From Acidicapsa dinghuensis (GTDB lineage Bacteria; Acidobacteriota; Terriglobia; Terriglobales; Acidobacteriaceae), in the NCBI RefSeq assembly GCF_025685685.1, contig NZ_JAGSYH010000002.1, positions 668,768 to 732,767 of the forward strand: 64,000 bases of DNA. The letters are read 5' to 3'. This document shows, one piece after another, positions 1-7,831 of this stretch (within the stretch, counting starts at the first letter, position 1; each line of letters opens with the position of its first letter). Both the position numbers and the translations under genes were made by a program. The notes beneath the pieces were generated by a model. It saw only the letters and a list, made by a program, of their open reading frames with translations. It was not told the origin of the DNA and ran no database searches.

Positions 1-1147
1 GCTCTCGCTTGAATACCTCATGCTTCGCGTCGCTCATCTGCTCATCTTTTTCATAGCGGTAATGCTTCAACGCCTGGATGCCTTCGGCGCATTTCTCCGC
101 GTCAAACCAGCATCGGTTAAAGATCGCCCGGACAGCAGCCATGCCATCCACCAGGCTGAGCTGCGGCACAATCCTCACCCTATAGCCGCCGGCCTCGACG
201 AGCTGCTGCACGCTGCGTCCACCGGCAGCCAATGTCTTCGCACGCGCATCGTGCGGCAGAAACGCTTTGCCGTAGACATAGTCCCGCTTGCCGAGCTCCT
301 TCAGGTAAAAACTCACGTCCTTCAGCGAGTCCGAGACAAAGTCAATCAGCCGAAACTCGAAACCGATCGACTGCGCAAACCAGATCGAGACATTGTCGCC
401 GAAACCGAGATCCCAGAACGTGTCAACAGGCCGCGAAGCATCGTACGGCACACTCGTGATGCGGTTCGCCTTCTCTGCCGCGATCAGCTGCTCCTTGTAC
501 ACCGCTCCCTGCACCGCAGGCCTGCAAACACCCTCGTACACATGCTCAAACTCATCCGGATCGCGCGCCTTCAGATCTTCCATATCCTGCTTCAGCTCGT
601 CCGAGAGATACGGATTGTCGCGATAGCTCGTCTGTACCACTACTGCACCTTTCGGCGGATGCACCACAAAGCGCTGATACGTCTCATCGGTCGCCAGTAC
701 CGGATTAAAACTCGCCCAGATCTCCGAGCCCGGCTTGCGGATCGTCGGAACCACCGTGTTCCATGAGTTCTTCGTTACGTTCTGCGCCTCTTCCGCCCAC
801 AGGATGTCGACGGCCTCGAGCGACTTGATGTTGTGCACACTGCGATCTCGCAACCCGTGATACGTAAACGTCGATCCATTGCGCGCCCGAATCATCTTCT
901 TCAGCGGAAAGAAGAAGTCCTGCATCCCCAGCGCCGCGATCTGATCCTGCAGCAGCTGATGCACGCTATCATCGATCGACTTCATCGTCTCGCGCGCGCA
1001 GCCGATACGAAGCTTCCGGGATCGCGCCAACACCAGCAGAGCCCGCGCAATACTCCAGCTCTTCACGCCCCCGCGGCCGCCCCACATCACCTTGAATCGC
1101 GCCGGCTCAAACAGAAACCCCGCGCACTCCGGAATCTCGACGTTCAT
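1..1147 (-). CDS. Phage terminase large subunit (partial, runs off left edge)
   Basis: This is the ATPase/nuclease motor that cuts and packages phage DNA into the prohead. About 382 codons are visible; the C-terminus lies beyond the window. Near residue 20 the glycine-rich MWGGRGGVKS is a Walker A-type loop. VDILWAEEAQ fits Walker B with the catalytic Glu. TFWDLGFGDN and FLPHDA fit the RNase H-like nuclease domain of the PBSX/Terminase_3-6 type. The ATG at 1147 overlaps the terminase small subunit stop (ATGA), so the two are probably translationally coupled. The fold assignment rests on motif reading only. The reading frame is intact over the visible part. Confidence 0.9.
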   Translation of the reverse strand, partial: MNVEIPECAGFLFEPARFKVMWGGRGGVKSWSIARALLVLARSRKLRIGCARETMKSIDDSVHQLLQDQIAALGMQDFFFPLKKMIRARNGSTFTYHGLRDRSVHNIKSLEAVDILWAEEAQNVTKNSWNTVVPTIRKPGSEIWASFNPVLATDETYQRFVVHPPKGAVVVQTSYRDNPYLSDELKQDMEDLKARDPDEFEHVYEGVCRPAVQGAVYKEQLIAAEKANRITSVPYDASRPVDTFWDLGFGDNVSIWFAQSIGFEFRLIDFVSDSLKDVSFYLKELGKRDYVYGKAFLPHDARAKTLAAGGRSVQQLVEAGGYRVRIVPQLSLVDGMAAVRAIFNRCWFDAEKCAEGIQALKHYRYEKDEQMSDAKHEVFKRE

Positions 1148-1701
1148 CCCGCTCGCACAAGCGTCACAGTGATCTCACTGTTCGCTGGCAACCCTTGAGG
1201 TCCAGGGTTCATCTTGAGCCTCAACTCCGGATCACCGAAAAGCCCGAAGTACTTCCCAAGCCGCTCCAGGTTCTGACCCTTCTCGGCCAGCTTGATCCGT
1301 TGCTTGCGTTTGACAGTCTTGAGCGCTTCCGGCGCCGCCCCCGTCTTCGCTTCCAGCTTTGTAGCTTCGGTCGTCTCATCCTCGACATCGCACACGGCTG
1401 CGCGCGTCACGTCGTCCAGCAGATGCACCGGAATACGGTTCCCATCGAAGTCGTACAGGTTTCCGGCATCATACGTCGCGAGCTTATAAAGCTCATCCAG
1501 CACACGCTCAGCAGTGATTTCATACTTGGCGAGATTGCGCGCCTTCCAGGCCTCAACAGCTGCGGAAACATTAGCATTTCTTAGCATTCGGGCGCCGTCC
1601 ACGGCGGCACTCGCCTCCGACGATCCGCAGACACGCGAGGCGCGAGATGCATTGAAATCCTTGATGTATTCCCCGTACCACTTTGCCTGCTTCGGCGTCA
1701 T
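1144..1701 (-). CDS. Phage terminase small subunit
   Basis: Likely the DNA-recognition subunit of the packaging terminase (Terminase_2-like). From the ATG at 1701 the protein is 185 residues and opens MTPKQAKWYGEYIKD, typical of this family, followed by SRASRVCGSSEASAAVDGAR, which fits the helix-turn-helix. A lysine-rich segment (KTVKRKQRIKLAEK) precedes a C-terminal stretch that could contact the large subunit. The frame stays open 18 codons further upstream (to 1755), but that part overlaps the previous gene and has no family character, so 1701 is preferred. The large subunit starts inside its stop codon. Confidence 0.85.
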   Translation of the reverse strand: MTPKQAKWYGEYIKDFNASRASRVCGSSEASAAVDGARMLRNANVSAAVEAWKARNLAKYEITAERVLDELYKLATYDAGNLYDFDGNRIPVHLLDDVTRAAVCDVEDETTEATKLEAKTGAAPEALKTVKRKQRIKLAEKGQNLERLGKYFGLFGDPELRLKMNPGPQGLPANSEITVTLVRAG

Positions 1702-1705
1702 TCCT

Positions 1706-1966
1706 TCACCATCCCAGCGTACCCTGCGCCTCACGCACAGCAGCCAGCGCCTCACTGCTCTCCAGTCGCATCTCCGCGCGCGTGGCCTTCAATCCTCCAT
1801 CGCGTCGCGGAATAAGCTTCAGCAACTCCCGGCGCACAGCCGACTCTACCCACTCCTCGTCGCGATCCCATTCCGCTGCCAGCTCCGCGATCGACATGCC
1901 GCCAGCAAACTGCATGGCTGCCACCTCCGCGGCCAGCTCACCCTCATCAGGCGGATTGCTCGGCAT
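1706..1966 (-). CDS. Small phage protein with helix-turn-helix-like segment
   Basis: An 86-residue protein if it starts at the ATG at 1966; the frame is open further upstream but overlaps the preceding gene. The segment MSIAELAAEWDRDEEWVESA looks like a homeodomain or sigma region 4-type helix-turn-helix, so DNA binding is plausible. It ends 4 bases before the terminase small subunit start. A packaging accessory or late regulator role would fit the position, but this is inference. I do not recognise a named family. Confidence 0.55.
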   Translation of the reverse strand: MPSNPPDEGELAAEVAAMQFAGGMSIAELAAEWDRDEEWVESAVRRELLKLIPRRDGGLKATRAEMRLESSEALAAVREAQGTLGW

Positions 1967-2264
1967 ACTCCGGCTGTGCAAACCTGTTCGCCTCAACAGC
2001 GCGCGTACGCTGCAGGCGCGTGCCAGCCTCACGCCCAGCCGCAGGCCTGTACAACAGCCCAGGCAGCTCCGCAAAGGGCAGCGGCTCGCGCAGCCTTGCA
2101 GCCTCATTGCGCGCCCTCACAGCCTCAGCCGGCGTGAGCTTGCGAAACGACACACCCTTCACCACCCAGGCCAGCAGGCAGTCAGCCACCCGCTTCTCGA
2201 CCTGAGAGAACTTGAGCGTATATCGACCCTTCGAGTCGACATCGAAGACACGAGTATTTTTCAT
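1947..2264 (-). CDS. Hypothetical phage protein
   Basis: A 105-residue protein rich in Arg, Ala and Glu, with no signal peptide or membrane segment. It is largely predicted helical (KFSQVEKRVADCLLAWVVKG, then AEAVRARNEAARLREPLPFA). Its 3' end overlaps the next gene's likely start by 20 bases, in keeping with the compact cluster. An 80-base gap separates it from the XRE regulator upstream. Function unknown. Confidence 0.55.
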   Translation of the reverse strand: MKNTRVFDVDSKGRYTLKFSQVEKRVADCLLAWVVKGVSFRKLTPAEAVRARNEAARLREPLPFAELPGLLYRPAAGREAGTRLQRTRAVEANRFAQPEYAEQSA

Positions 2265-2344
2265 ATGTTTGGGGAGCCGAGCCTATCGGCGCTCGGAACC
2301 GTGAAGCGAGGAGAAACGCTTGCTTGGTTATTCCGAAGAAGAGA

Positions 2345-2617
2345 TTACAACGCTTTTTCGCTTTCAAGTGCAAAACGAACCTTCGATGGTGAATCTTGCA
2401 AAAAATCCTCGATTTTCGCGTCCATGGCTTGCGCGATTTTCCACAGCTGCAGGATTGTGGGCACCGTCAAGCCTGCTTCCGCCCGATAGATCGTGTTGCG
2501 ATGAACGCCGCTGCGAGCCGCTACCTCGATCTGCGTGATTCCCAACTCACCGCGCCGGAAATAAATCCGCGAGCCAATCCTGCGCCGAAGCATCTCCTCC
2601 TGGCGGTCATCGCTCAT
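2345..2617 (-). CDS. XRE-family helix-turn-helix regulator
   Basis: A 90-residue Cro/C1-type DNA-binding protein. The core residues LGITQIEVAARSGVHRNTIY then RAEAGLTVPTILQLWKIAQA match the HTH_3 pattern (helices 2 and 3 plus the hydrophobic helix 4). There is no C-terminal peptidase domain, so it resembles Cro or a small activator more than a LexA-like CI repressor. Its ATG overlaps the stop of the preceding replication-type gene (ATGA), so it is co-expressed with the cluster rather than divergent, which is unusual for a lysogeny repressor. Identification as XRE is solid; its role is inferred. Confidence 0.88.
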   Translation of the reverse strand: MSDDRQEEMLRRRIGSRIYFRRGELGITQIEVAARSGVHRNTIYRAEAGLTVPTILQLWKIAQAMDAKIEDFLQDSPSKVRFALESEKAL

Positions 2618-3474
2618 CGCATCACCCCCACGCTCGCTTCAGCATGCCGATCTAGCGCCCGCTTATCCCACGGCCAGCTCCCAGGGTTGCGCCAATGCCC
2701 GTCCCCAAAAAACTTTTCCACCCCGTACGGCGCGCAGCTGAAGAAACCTTGAGCCGCCGTAGCGGCTTGCTGCTTCCACGCCGCAATCATCGCCAGCGCA
2801 ACCGACGGCGCAGGCTCACCCTTGTCCACCTCCAGCTGAACCGCCCTTCGCAAAAGCGCTCGCACCCGCCTCCGCCCAAAACCACACCCCTGCATCACCT
2901 GGTCTACCGCCTGCTCAGTCACCGGGTTCATCACGGCAACGGCACGCATCGAAGCCAAGCCACCAGGCGCCGGCTGCTTCACGGCACCATCGCCCCCGCC
3001 TTGCGGGGGTTGGGGGAGTGGTTCTTTGTTGCTTTTGTTGTATTTGTTACTCAATATAGGGGACCCCGTTTTTGTCACCCTTCTGTCACCCTTCTGACAC
3101 CCTTCCTGCAAAAAAAGGGTGACAGATTGACACCCTTTCTCATCGGTTTCCACACCTCTTTCTTGCCGTTTTGAACCGCGTTCATCGAGCTCCGGAAAGT
3201 AGTAATACGTCAGCTTTCCGCGCCCTTTTCCGTCCGGCCACTCGCGCCGGATCACACCCTTGCGCTCCAGCTCCGCGAGGTTCCGCTGAAAGGTGCGCTC
3301 GCTCATCAGCGCGTCCTCAGCCATCGAGGGCACGCTCGGATACGTCTTCCTTTGCGCGCGCTGTTGATGGTTGTCTGCGAGAATCAACGCCGTGTACTTC
3401 TCCATCACCGTTATCAGCTCACCGTTCGGACACATCCGCAGTTCCCGAACATATCCGCTAGCTCTGTCGCTCAC
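2614..3474 (-). CDS. Winged-helix replication-type phage protein
   Basis: Starting from the GTG at 3474 (preceded by an AAAGGGG Shine-Dalgarno-like run) the protein is 286 residues. The N-terminal half carries a winged-helix pattern, with MAEDALMSERTFQRNLAELE as the recognition helix region and an Arg/Gly-rich wing (GKGRGKLTYYYF). This matches HTH_36-type replication or plasmid-initiation proteins. A low-complexity linker with PQPPQGGG follows, then a helical C-terminal part rich in Arg. A DnaT/DnaD-like or replication-origin-binding role is plausible but unproven. An alternative ATG at 3435 would remove only 13 residues. Confidence 0.6.
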   Translation of the reverse strand: MSDRASGYVRELRMCPNGELITVMEKYTALILADNHQQRAQRKTYPSVPSMAEDALMSERTFQRNLAELERKGVIRREWPDGKGRGKLTYYYFPELDERGSKRQERGVETDEKGCQSVTLFLQEGCQKGDRRVTKTGSPILSNKYNKSNKEPLPQPPQGGGDGAVKQPAPGGLASMRAVAVMNPVTEQAVDQVMQGCGFGRRRVRALLRRAVQLEVDKGEPAPSVALAMIAAWKQQAATAAQGFFSCAPYGVEKFFGDGHWRNPGSWPWDKRALDRHAEASVGVMR

Positions 3475-3928
3475 CTCGAACCCCTTTAACCGCTGAACCC
3501 GAAGCAAGCTCGATTGAACTTGGCACGTCAAACAAACCCGGCATGCCGCGCCAGGGCACCGGCAGCGCAAACGCCACCGGATTCGCAAGCTGGAAACCAA
3601 ATTTCCCTTCGAACCACGGCGATGGGCTCTCCCTCACGCAGCCAACGATGTCGACCTTGCCCACGATGCAGCCGGCCGCGCACTTCAGATTCATCACAAA
3701 CGGGACAAAGTTATTCGAGTCGATCGCATCTGCTCCCGGAAGCTTCACGCCAGGCATGCGGTTGAAGATCGTCCACAGATCCTCGACAATCTCCTCATAC
3801 TCAAACGTCTTACCGACATGCAAGTACACCGTGCCGCGATAGTTCGTCGGCCAACTGCGGTTTTCGATGTCTTTGTAGCCATGCAAAATAAACCACCACC
3901 ACGGTGGCAACACACTCAGCGCTTTCAT
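3458..3928 (-). CDS. ASCH/PUA-like domain protein
   Basis: A 156-residue protein beginning MKALSVLPPWWWFILHGYKD, then IENRSWPTNYRGTVYLHVGK. This is the typical start of ASCH-fold proteins, which resemble PUA RNA-binding domains and sometimes act on modified nucleobases. A GAGGGG Shine-Dalgarno lies just upstream of the ATG at 3928, making that start better than the longer frame to 3988. Small ASCH proteins are common in phages. Possible roles are RNA binding or an N4-acetylcytidine-amidohydrolase-type activity; neither can be decided here. Confidence 0.75.
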   Translation of the reverse strand: MKALSVLPPWWWFILHGYKDIENRSWPTNYRGTVYLHVGKTFEYEEIVEDLWTIFNRMPGVKLPGADAIDSNNFVPFVMNLKCAAGCIVGKVDIVGCVRESPSPWFEGKFGFQLANPVAFALPVPWRGMPGLFDVPSSIELASGSAVKGVRGERQS

Positions 3929-4025
3929 TCCCCTCACCCTGCTACCCTTCCAAAATCGCCGCTCGCGCGGAGCCATCGCCCTTAACACTCAGCCCACTTT
4001 CACCACTACCCTCCGCCACTTGCTC

Positions 4026-4574
4026 TCAAACACGCGGGATCGACTTTCCCCCCTCGGACGGCGGCGCTGATATCAATTCACCTACATCCACATAACCCAC
4101 GCGCTTTGAAACCTCATCAAACTTCGCACCCACAGCTTCGGCCGTGCTGGCCCCCAGCTGCGACAGCATCAGATCCGCATAGATGATCACGTCAGCGAGC
4201 TCGTCAATCACAGCCTGGCGCGCCTGCTCGTAAAACGGACCATCCAAAAGAAATCGCTCATCCGTCGCAAGCGCGCGCCGGTTCTTCTTCAGCAGGTTGC
4301 ACAGCTCACCGGCTTCACCGACCAGCGCCACGGCCCAGTCGTTCAGTGACCAGTCGTTACACGTCGGAAACGCAATACGCGATCGCGCTATATTCCTTCG
4401 CTGAAACTCAGCAAAGGTCATCTCAGCTCTTGACATCCTCTCCTCCCAAAATTCCCGATGATCCCGCACAATCTTCGCCGCGATCATGTAGCTGTCTGCA
4501 TAGCAGATCTCGCCGCCCGTCCCGTCAATCACCCGCCTGGCATCGCGCGGATCCACGCTCCATCTCACGAGCAA
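4026..4574 (-). CDS. MazG-like nucleotide pyrophosphohydrolase with short N-terminal extension
   Basis: The C-terminal part carries the all-alpha NTP-pyrophosphatase signature: VALVGEAGELCNLLKK (EAGE, first metal-binding Glu pair) and VIDELADVIIYADLML (ExxD second pair). Such phage enzymes hydrolyse dNTPs or alarmones. Two starts are possible. The ATG at 4436 has a strong GGGAGGAGAGG ribosome-binding site and gives 136 residues. The longer form from 4574 adds 46 residues with a pattern (GEICYADSYMIAAKIVRDHR) often seen in separate small phage proteins. The extension overlaps the upstream gene by 10 bases. Both products may be made from one frame. Confidence 0.8.
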   Translation of the reverse strand: MLVRWSVDPRDARRVIDGTGGEICYADSYMIAAKIVRDHREFWEERMSRAEMTFAEFQRRNIARSRIAFPTCNDWSLNDWAVALVGEAGELCNLLKKNRRALATDERFLLDGPFYEQARQAVIDELADVIIYADLMLSQLGASTAEAVGAKFDEVSKRVGYVDVGELISAPPSEGGKSIPRV

Positions 4575-5026
4575 AAGTATTCTTCGGCTGATTTATCCAA
4601 ACTCACCACGCTGTCCGAATGAAAGTGCAGCAGCCCCGCTAGCTCCAGATACAAAGCATCCTTGCGCATGAGCCAGAAGACATCTCCTTTCCCGGCATTC
4701 ATCGATATATCGATCCATCCGGGGTGCCCCGACACCACCGTGCCGCGACTTACGATGGAGGACAGCGCCGAGCGCACTGCGATGTCAGCCGCCAGGTTTA
4801 CCGCCCGCATATCTTCGCCTGGATCCACCGGCGCCGGCGGCATCCCCTCGATCGAGACACCATCGCCCAGCCGATCCTTCAGCACTACCCACTCCGCAGC
4901 CGCGTCGCTGGCCGACTGCTTGCCGTTGAAAATCCAAAAGCGATCGCCAACCTGCACACCCCACACCGGCTCATTGAGCGAGTACCGCCGCCGCACACGC
5001 GGCAAATCCTTTCGCTCCTCACCCAC
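4565..5026 (-). CDS. Hypothetical phage protein
   Basis: 153 residues from a GTG start at 5026, overlapping the stop of the LRV-repeat gene by 8 bases. The N-terminal SLNEPVWGVQVGDRFWIFNG suggests a small beta-rich domain, followed by an alpha-helical middle. No motif is recognised and no signal peptide or membrane helix is seen. The tight overlaps on both sides argue that it is a real member of the prophage transcription unit. Confidence 0.6.
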   Translation of the reverse strand: MGEERKDLPRVRRRYSLNEPVWGVQVGDRFWIFNGKQSASDAAAEWVVLKDRLGDGVSIEGMPPAPVDPGEDMRAVNLAADIAVRSALSSIVSRGTVVSGHPGWIDISMNAGKGDVFWLMRKDALYLELAGLLHFHSDSVVSLDKSAEEYFCS

Positions 5027-5606
5027 ACGTCACCCCCGCAGCTACCCGGCGCAAGCTCACCCGTGCAGCGCGAGTTACATCCGCCACGGTGTCTGTGGCC
5101 AGCTGCCGCAGCGTCGCCGGCGGCGTGGCAGCATTCTCCGCAACGCCCCAACGCACATCCGCCACGGTGTCTGTGGCCAGCTGCTGCAGCGTCGCCGGCG
5201 GCGTGGCAGCATTCTTCGCAACGCCCCAACGCACATCCGCCTCGGTGTCTGTGGCCAGCTGCCGCAGCGTCGCCGGCGGCGTGGCAGCATTCTTCGCAAC
5301 GCCACAACGCACATCCGCCTCGGTGTCTGTGGCCAGCTGCCGCAGCGTCGCCGGCGGCGTGGCAGCATTCTCCGCAACGCCACAACGCACATACGCCACG
5401 GTGTCTGTGGCCAGCTGATCGAGGACGTCAGAAATTGTGCAGTGTTCAGCCAGCCACCTATACCAATCCATGCGATGGTCGCGGAGGTCGGCAAAGCTTC
5501 GCGGCTTCTTACGCAACCAGCTCAAGCCCGCTTCGCACGCATCGTTGATCTCACAGTTCTCTATCACTTTTTCGTCGATAACCGATTCCACAGTCAGCAC
5601 GCTCAT
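5019..5606 (-). CDS. LRV/HEAT-like tandem-repeat phage protein
   Basis: A 195-residue protein from the ATG at 5606, which has a GGGAGAGG ribosome-binding site and overlaps the previous stop (ATGA). After about 70 unique residues come four to five copies of a 26-residue unit, LATDTxADVRxGVAxNAATPPATLRQ. This matches the leucine-rich repeat variant (LRV) pattern LAxDxxxxVRxxVAxNxxTPxxxL, an alternating alpha/3-10 helix solenoid thought to serve in protein or nucleic-acid binding. The copies are nearly identical in DNA as well as protein, implying recent expansion. Function in the phage is unknown; a binding or decoy role is speculation. Confidence 0.8.
   Translation of the reverse strand: MSVLTVESVIDEKVIENCEINDACEAGLSWLRKKPRSFADLRDHRMDWYRWLAEHCTISDVLDQLATDTVAYVRCGVAENAATPPATLRQLATDTEADVRCGVAKNAATPPATLRQLATDTEADVRWGVAKNAATPPATLQQLATDTVADVRWGVAENAATPPATLRQLATDTVADVTRAARVSLRRVAAGVTCG
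5077..5420. repeat. 78-bp coding tandem repeat (about 4.4 units)
   Basis: Unit boundaries marked by ACATCC/ACATAC fall at 5077, 5155, 5233, 5311 and 5389, an exact 78-bp period (26 codons). The first four units are complete and the fifth is about 30 bp. Differences between copies are few substitutions and no indels. The repeat encodes the LRV solenoid of the surrounding gene. Its near identity should make it prone to copy-number change by recombination or slippage. Confidence 0.95.
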
Positions 5607-5782
5607 TCCTCTCCCTCCCCTGCTTCGCTCTCGTGATCTTCCAGATCGCAATAGCACGTTTCGCCACACTCCGGACATGTGTGCTCATGCCCTCCTGCCA
5701 GGCCACCGAAGCCGGGCGTTCCCTTCCCTCTCGCGATACACGGGGGTGCGAGTTGCCTCAAGATGGCCTGGCAGCAGGGCAC
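5603..5782 (-). CDS. Small zinc-ribbon-like phage protein
   Basis: A 59-residue frame from a GTG at 5782 to a TGA that overlaps the LRV gene's ATG (ATGA). The C-terminal half reads HEHTCPECGETCYCDLEDH, with a CPxCGxxCxC cluster plus His, likely to bind one zinc. The N-terminal part is basic and has a further Cys pair (CCQ). The start is weakly supported because no strong ribosome-binding site is seen. The acidic C-terminus (ESEAGEGEE) and the coupled stop support a real gene. Confidence 0.5.
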   Translation of the reverse strand: MPCCQAILRQLAPPCIARGKGTPGFGGLAGGHEHTCPECGETCYCDLEDHESEAGEGEE

Positions 5783-5809
5783 AGCCCCGCTGGCTCAAAA
5801 CAGATCCAC

Positions 5810-6106
5810 TCAATGAGCAGTTGGCATAGATGGAGAGCACCTCCTTTGGTTTGGATTGACTGCAACAACATCGTCGAGCGCGTGCGGCGGCTCGCTGGCT
5901 CCGGAGTCATCAAGCACCTTGTGCAGATGCGTAGGGCAAAAGTGATACCCGCGCCCTGCATCCGTCGCGCACACCTCGCAGATCGGCGCGTCGCACGCCT
6001 GGCTGTCGTGCGCGCCGTAATCGCAGGTCAGCGTGGCATATCGTCCGCACGCGCAAAACACTTTCTGCCCGGTGCTCAGGTGAACCATCGGCCCCGTGTA
6101 GCTCAT
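5810..6106 (-). CDS. Cys-rich (zinc-binding) hypothetical phage protein
   Basis: 98 residues from the ATG at 6106, which overlaps the stop of the upstream gene (ATGA). It has an ordered Cys/His set: FCACGRYATLTCDYGAH, then ACDAPICEVCATDAGRGYHF followed by CPTHLH. This looks like a double zinc-binding B-box or ribbon-type fold. The C-terminal tail is low in structure. Role unknown; it is one of several Cys-rich small proteins in this element. Confidence 0.65.
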   Translation of the reverse strand: MSYTGPMVHLSTGQKVFCACGRYATLTCDYGAHDSQACDAPICEVCATDAGRGYHFCPTHLHKVLDDSGASEPPHALDDVVAVNPNQRRCSPSMPTAH

Positions 6107-6357
6107 CGCTTCGCCTCCCTCTTCAGCAGCTTCGCGCGCTGCCCATCCCTGATCTCGCGCAGCCTGCCCAATAACTTCGGCATGCTTCCGTCCCACAACC
6201 GATCATGCACATCCAGTACATCGATCTGCTCATCCACTGCCAGCGCCCCATCCTGCGGCCGAATCACCACAACAATCAGCGCATCCGATTTCTTGCGCAG
6301 CCATTCCGCCGCGGCCTCCAGCGAATGCGTGCTCGTCAGATCCCATTCCCGCGCCAT
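6103..6357 (-). CDS. Hypothetical phage protein
   Basis: An 84-residue protein with a small alpha/beta look: an N-terminal helix (LEAAAEWLRKKSD), a strand (ALIVVVIRP), an acidic segment and a basic C-terminal helix (IRDGQRAKLLKREAKR). It starts 9 bases after the preceding gene stops and ends in an ATGA overlap with the next. No family is recognised. Confidence 0.6.
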   Translation of the reverse strand: MAREWDLTSTHSLEAAAEWLRKKSDALIVVVIRPQDGALAVDEQIDVLDVHDRLWDGSMPKLLGRLREIRDGQRAKLLKREAKR

Positions 6358-6366
6358 CGCAAAGCC

Positions 6367-7251
6367 TCAGATAACCAGGTTGGCCGCAACGATCTTCGCC
6401 TTCGCAGCCAGAGACAACGTGCTCCACCAGGCATCCACACCCAGCGGAGTAAACCGCACCGCGATCTCAATGCACTGCGCGTCTTCAGGAGTAGGCGCGG
6501 GCCTCGGTGCAGGAGCCGCCGTGAGCGCTACCGGCGCTTGCGCTGCCTTAGGTAGCTTGGTCGCAGACTTCGATGGTTTGCTCGCAGCCTTCGGCGTCAG
6601 ATATCCGGCTTTGACGGCGGCACGCTGTTGCCGAAACTTGTCGCGCTGGTACCAGCAAGCCGGCTCATTGATGCCCAACCGTCTAGCCAGGGCTGCGGTT
6701 GTCTCACTCGCCGGAGCGATACGAATCGCCTCCAGCTGCTCATCTGTCAAAAATGTCGGCTGCTTCACGCACTCCTCCGTAAACTCGTCAGGCGTCGTCG
6801 GCGACGCCTTGCTCAAAACGTTTTGCCCATGCCGCTCGATCCTTGGCTTCGCCTTCGGCGTGCTCACCGCACCCGGCATAGGCTCGTAAGGCAGCCGCCG
6901 TACCGGCGCAGCTTCCTTCACCACACGGTGCGCTGGGTCGATCGGGATACGTCGCACCGGAGCCACTGGATGATCCGGCCGGACCGGCCCAAGCTCCTCC
7001 ATGAGGTCCTTCTCGATGCCGCGCAACTTCGCTCTCACCACATCGCAATCCACCCCATTGGCACATGCACGGCAGATCGGCTCGTCACTGCCGCGATAGC
7101 ATTTCGCGGCGCACCAGTGTCCCATCGAGCGGCAAGGAACACACGCCGTCCCCGCCGGTGGCACATCGTCGCTGGCGAGATCCAGCCGCGCCCTATCCGC
7201 AAAGACCGGCGCGGGCTCGTTCTCGTCGAAGTCCATCAGCGCGTCAGGCAC
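6367..7251 (-). CDS. Hypothetical phage protein with N-terminal Cys cluster and HTH-like region
   Basis: A 294-residue protein. The N-terminus has a Cys-rich block (TACVPCRSMGHWCAAKCYRG, then ICRACANGVDC) that could bind one or two zinc ions. The middle is proline- and arginine-rich. Residues around 180-200 (ETTAALARRLGINEPACWYQ) look like a helix-turn-helix. An Ala/Pro/Lys-rich linker leads to a short helical C-terminus. The arrangement suggests a nucleic-acid-binding protein; that is inference. The start at 7251 overlaps the upstream stop by 8 bases; an ATG five codons later is possible. Confidence 0.6.
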   Translation of the reverse strand: MPDALMDFDENEPAPVFADRARLDLASDDVPPAGTACVPCRSMGHWCAAKCYRGSDEPICRACANGVDCDVVRAKLRGIEKDLMEELGPVRPDHPVAPVRRIPIDPAHRVVKEAAPVRRLPYEPMPGAVSTPKAKPRIERHGQNVLSKASPTTPDEFTEECVKQPTFLTDEQLEAIRIAPASETTAALARRLGINEPACWYQRDKFRQQRAAVKAGYLTPKAASKPSKSATKLPKAAQAPVALTAAPAPRPAPTPEDAQCIEIAVRFTPLGVDAWWSTLSLAAKAKIVAANLVI

Positions 7252-7648
7252 AAACCGTCTCCACCGAAGCCACTGGCATCTTCCTCGGGCCGCGCCTGCG
7301 CGACGTCATCACGCGGATGCGCTCCAGCAGCTCCAGGCTGCTATGACCAGCACCATGAAAACCGTCAGCGGCATGCGTACGCTTCTCGCCCATTCCCTTC
7401 TCGCTCACGAGAAGCACGGGCAACTCCGGATACGCCGCCTTCACCCTCGCGCCAAACTTCCAGCCATCGAGCTGCTTCGAATCGCAATCCACCAACGCCA
7501 CATCTGCCTGGGGAAACTCCAGCTCACGCAGCCGATCGCAGCACAACTCGGCATACACTCGAAACCCGCGCGTCTCCAGCACAAACCGCAAGCCGCTCAA
7601 CCATTCCTCGCTCGACGAAATCAGCAGTATCCGTCTTTTCGGTCGCAT
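7244..7648 (-). CDS. Degenerate response-regulator receiver-domain protein
   Basis: 134 residues with a CheY-like fold pattern: strand RRILLISSS, helix, strand ADVALVD with Asp54 at the phospho-acceptor place, DG at 61-62 exactly seven residues later as in CheY, and strand PVLLVS with Ser82 at the conserved Thr/Ser site. The acidic Mg-binding pair after strand 1 is replaced by Ser residues, and the Lys-Pro after strand 5 is not evident, so phosphorylation is doubtful. No output domain follows; the tail is basic. A pseudo-receiver that binds a host partner is a reasonable inference. Confidence 0.7.
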   Translation of the reverse strand: MRPKRRILLISSSEEWLSGLRFVLETRGFRVYAELCCDRLRELEFPQADVALVDCDSKQLDGWKFGARVKAAYPELPVLLVSEKGMGEKRTHAADGFHGAGHSSLELLERIRVMTSRRRGPRKMPVASVETVCA

Positions 7649-7831
7649 TCCCTCATCCCTTTTCTGTGCGGCGCCCTGGAGTCATCGAATCGGCTCCACT
7701 CGTCCAGGACTGCCCTGCGCTGTGTTCCCGCGAGGTCTATGGGCGAGCTGCCTCGCCGATCTCCCGCAAGTCAAGCCGGCGGCCGCGCCGCACATCCCGG
7801 CCCCACGGACTGGCGCCGGAAGCTCGAAACG

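Noticed and set aside
20-2489. Long open frames on the plus strand across the terminase region
   Set aside because: They are antisense to coherent phage genes, overlap each other in several frames, and lack ribosome-binding sites and protein-like composition.
5077-5420. Regular 78-bp repeats that at a glance look like a CRISPR array
   Set aside because: There are no unique spacers; the repeats are continuous, in frame, and encode an LRV solenoid.
7649-7831. Possible small coding frame in the 180-base gap between the receiver-like gene and the acidic protein gene
   Set aside because: The protein-like stretch has no start codon and runs into the next gene's frame; left unannotated.
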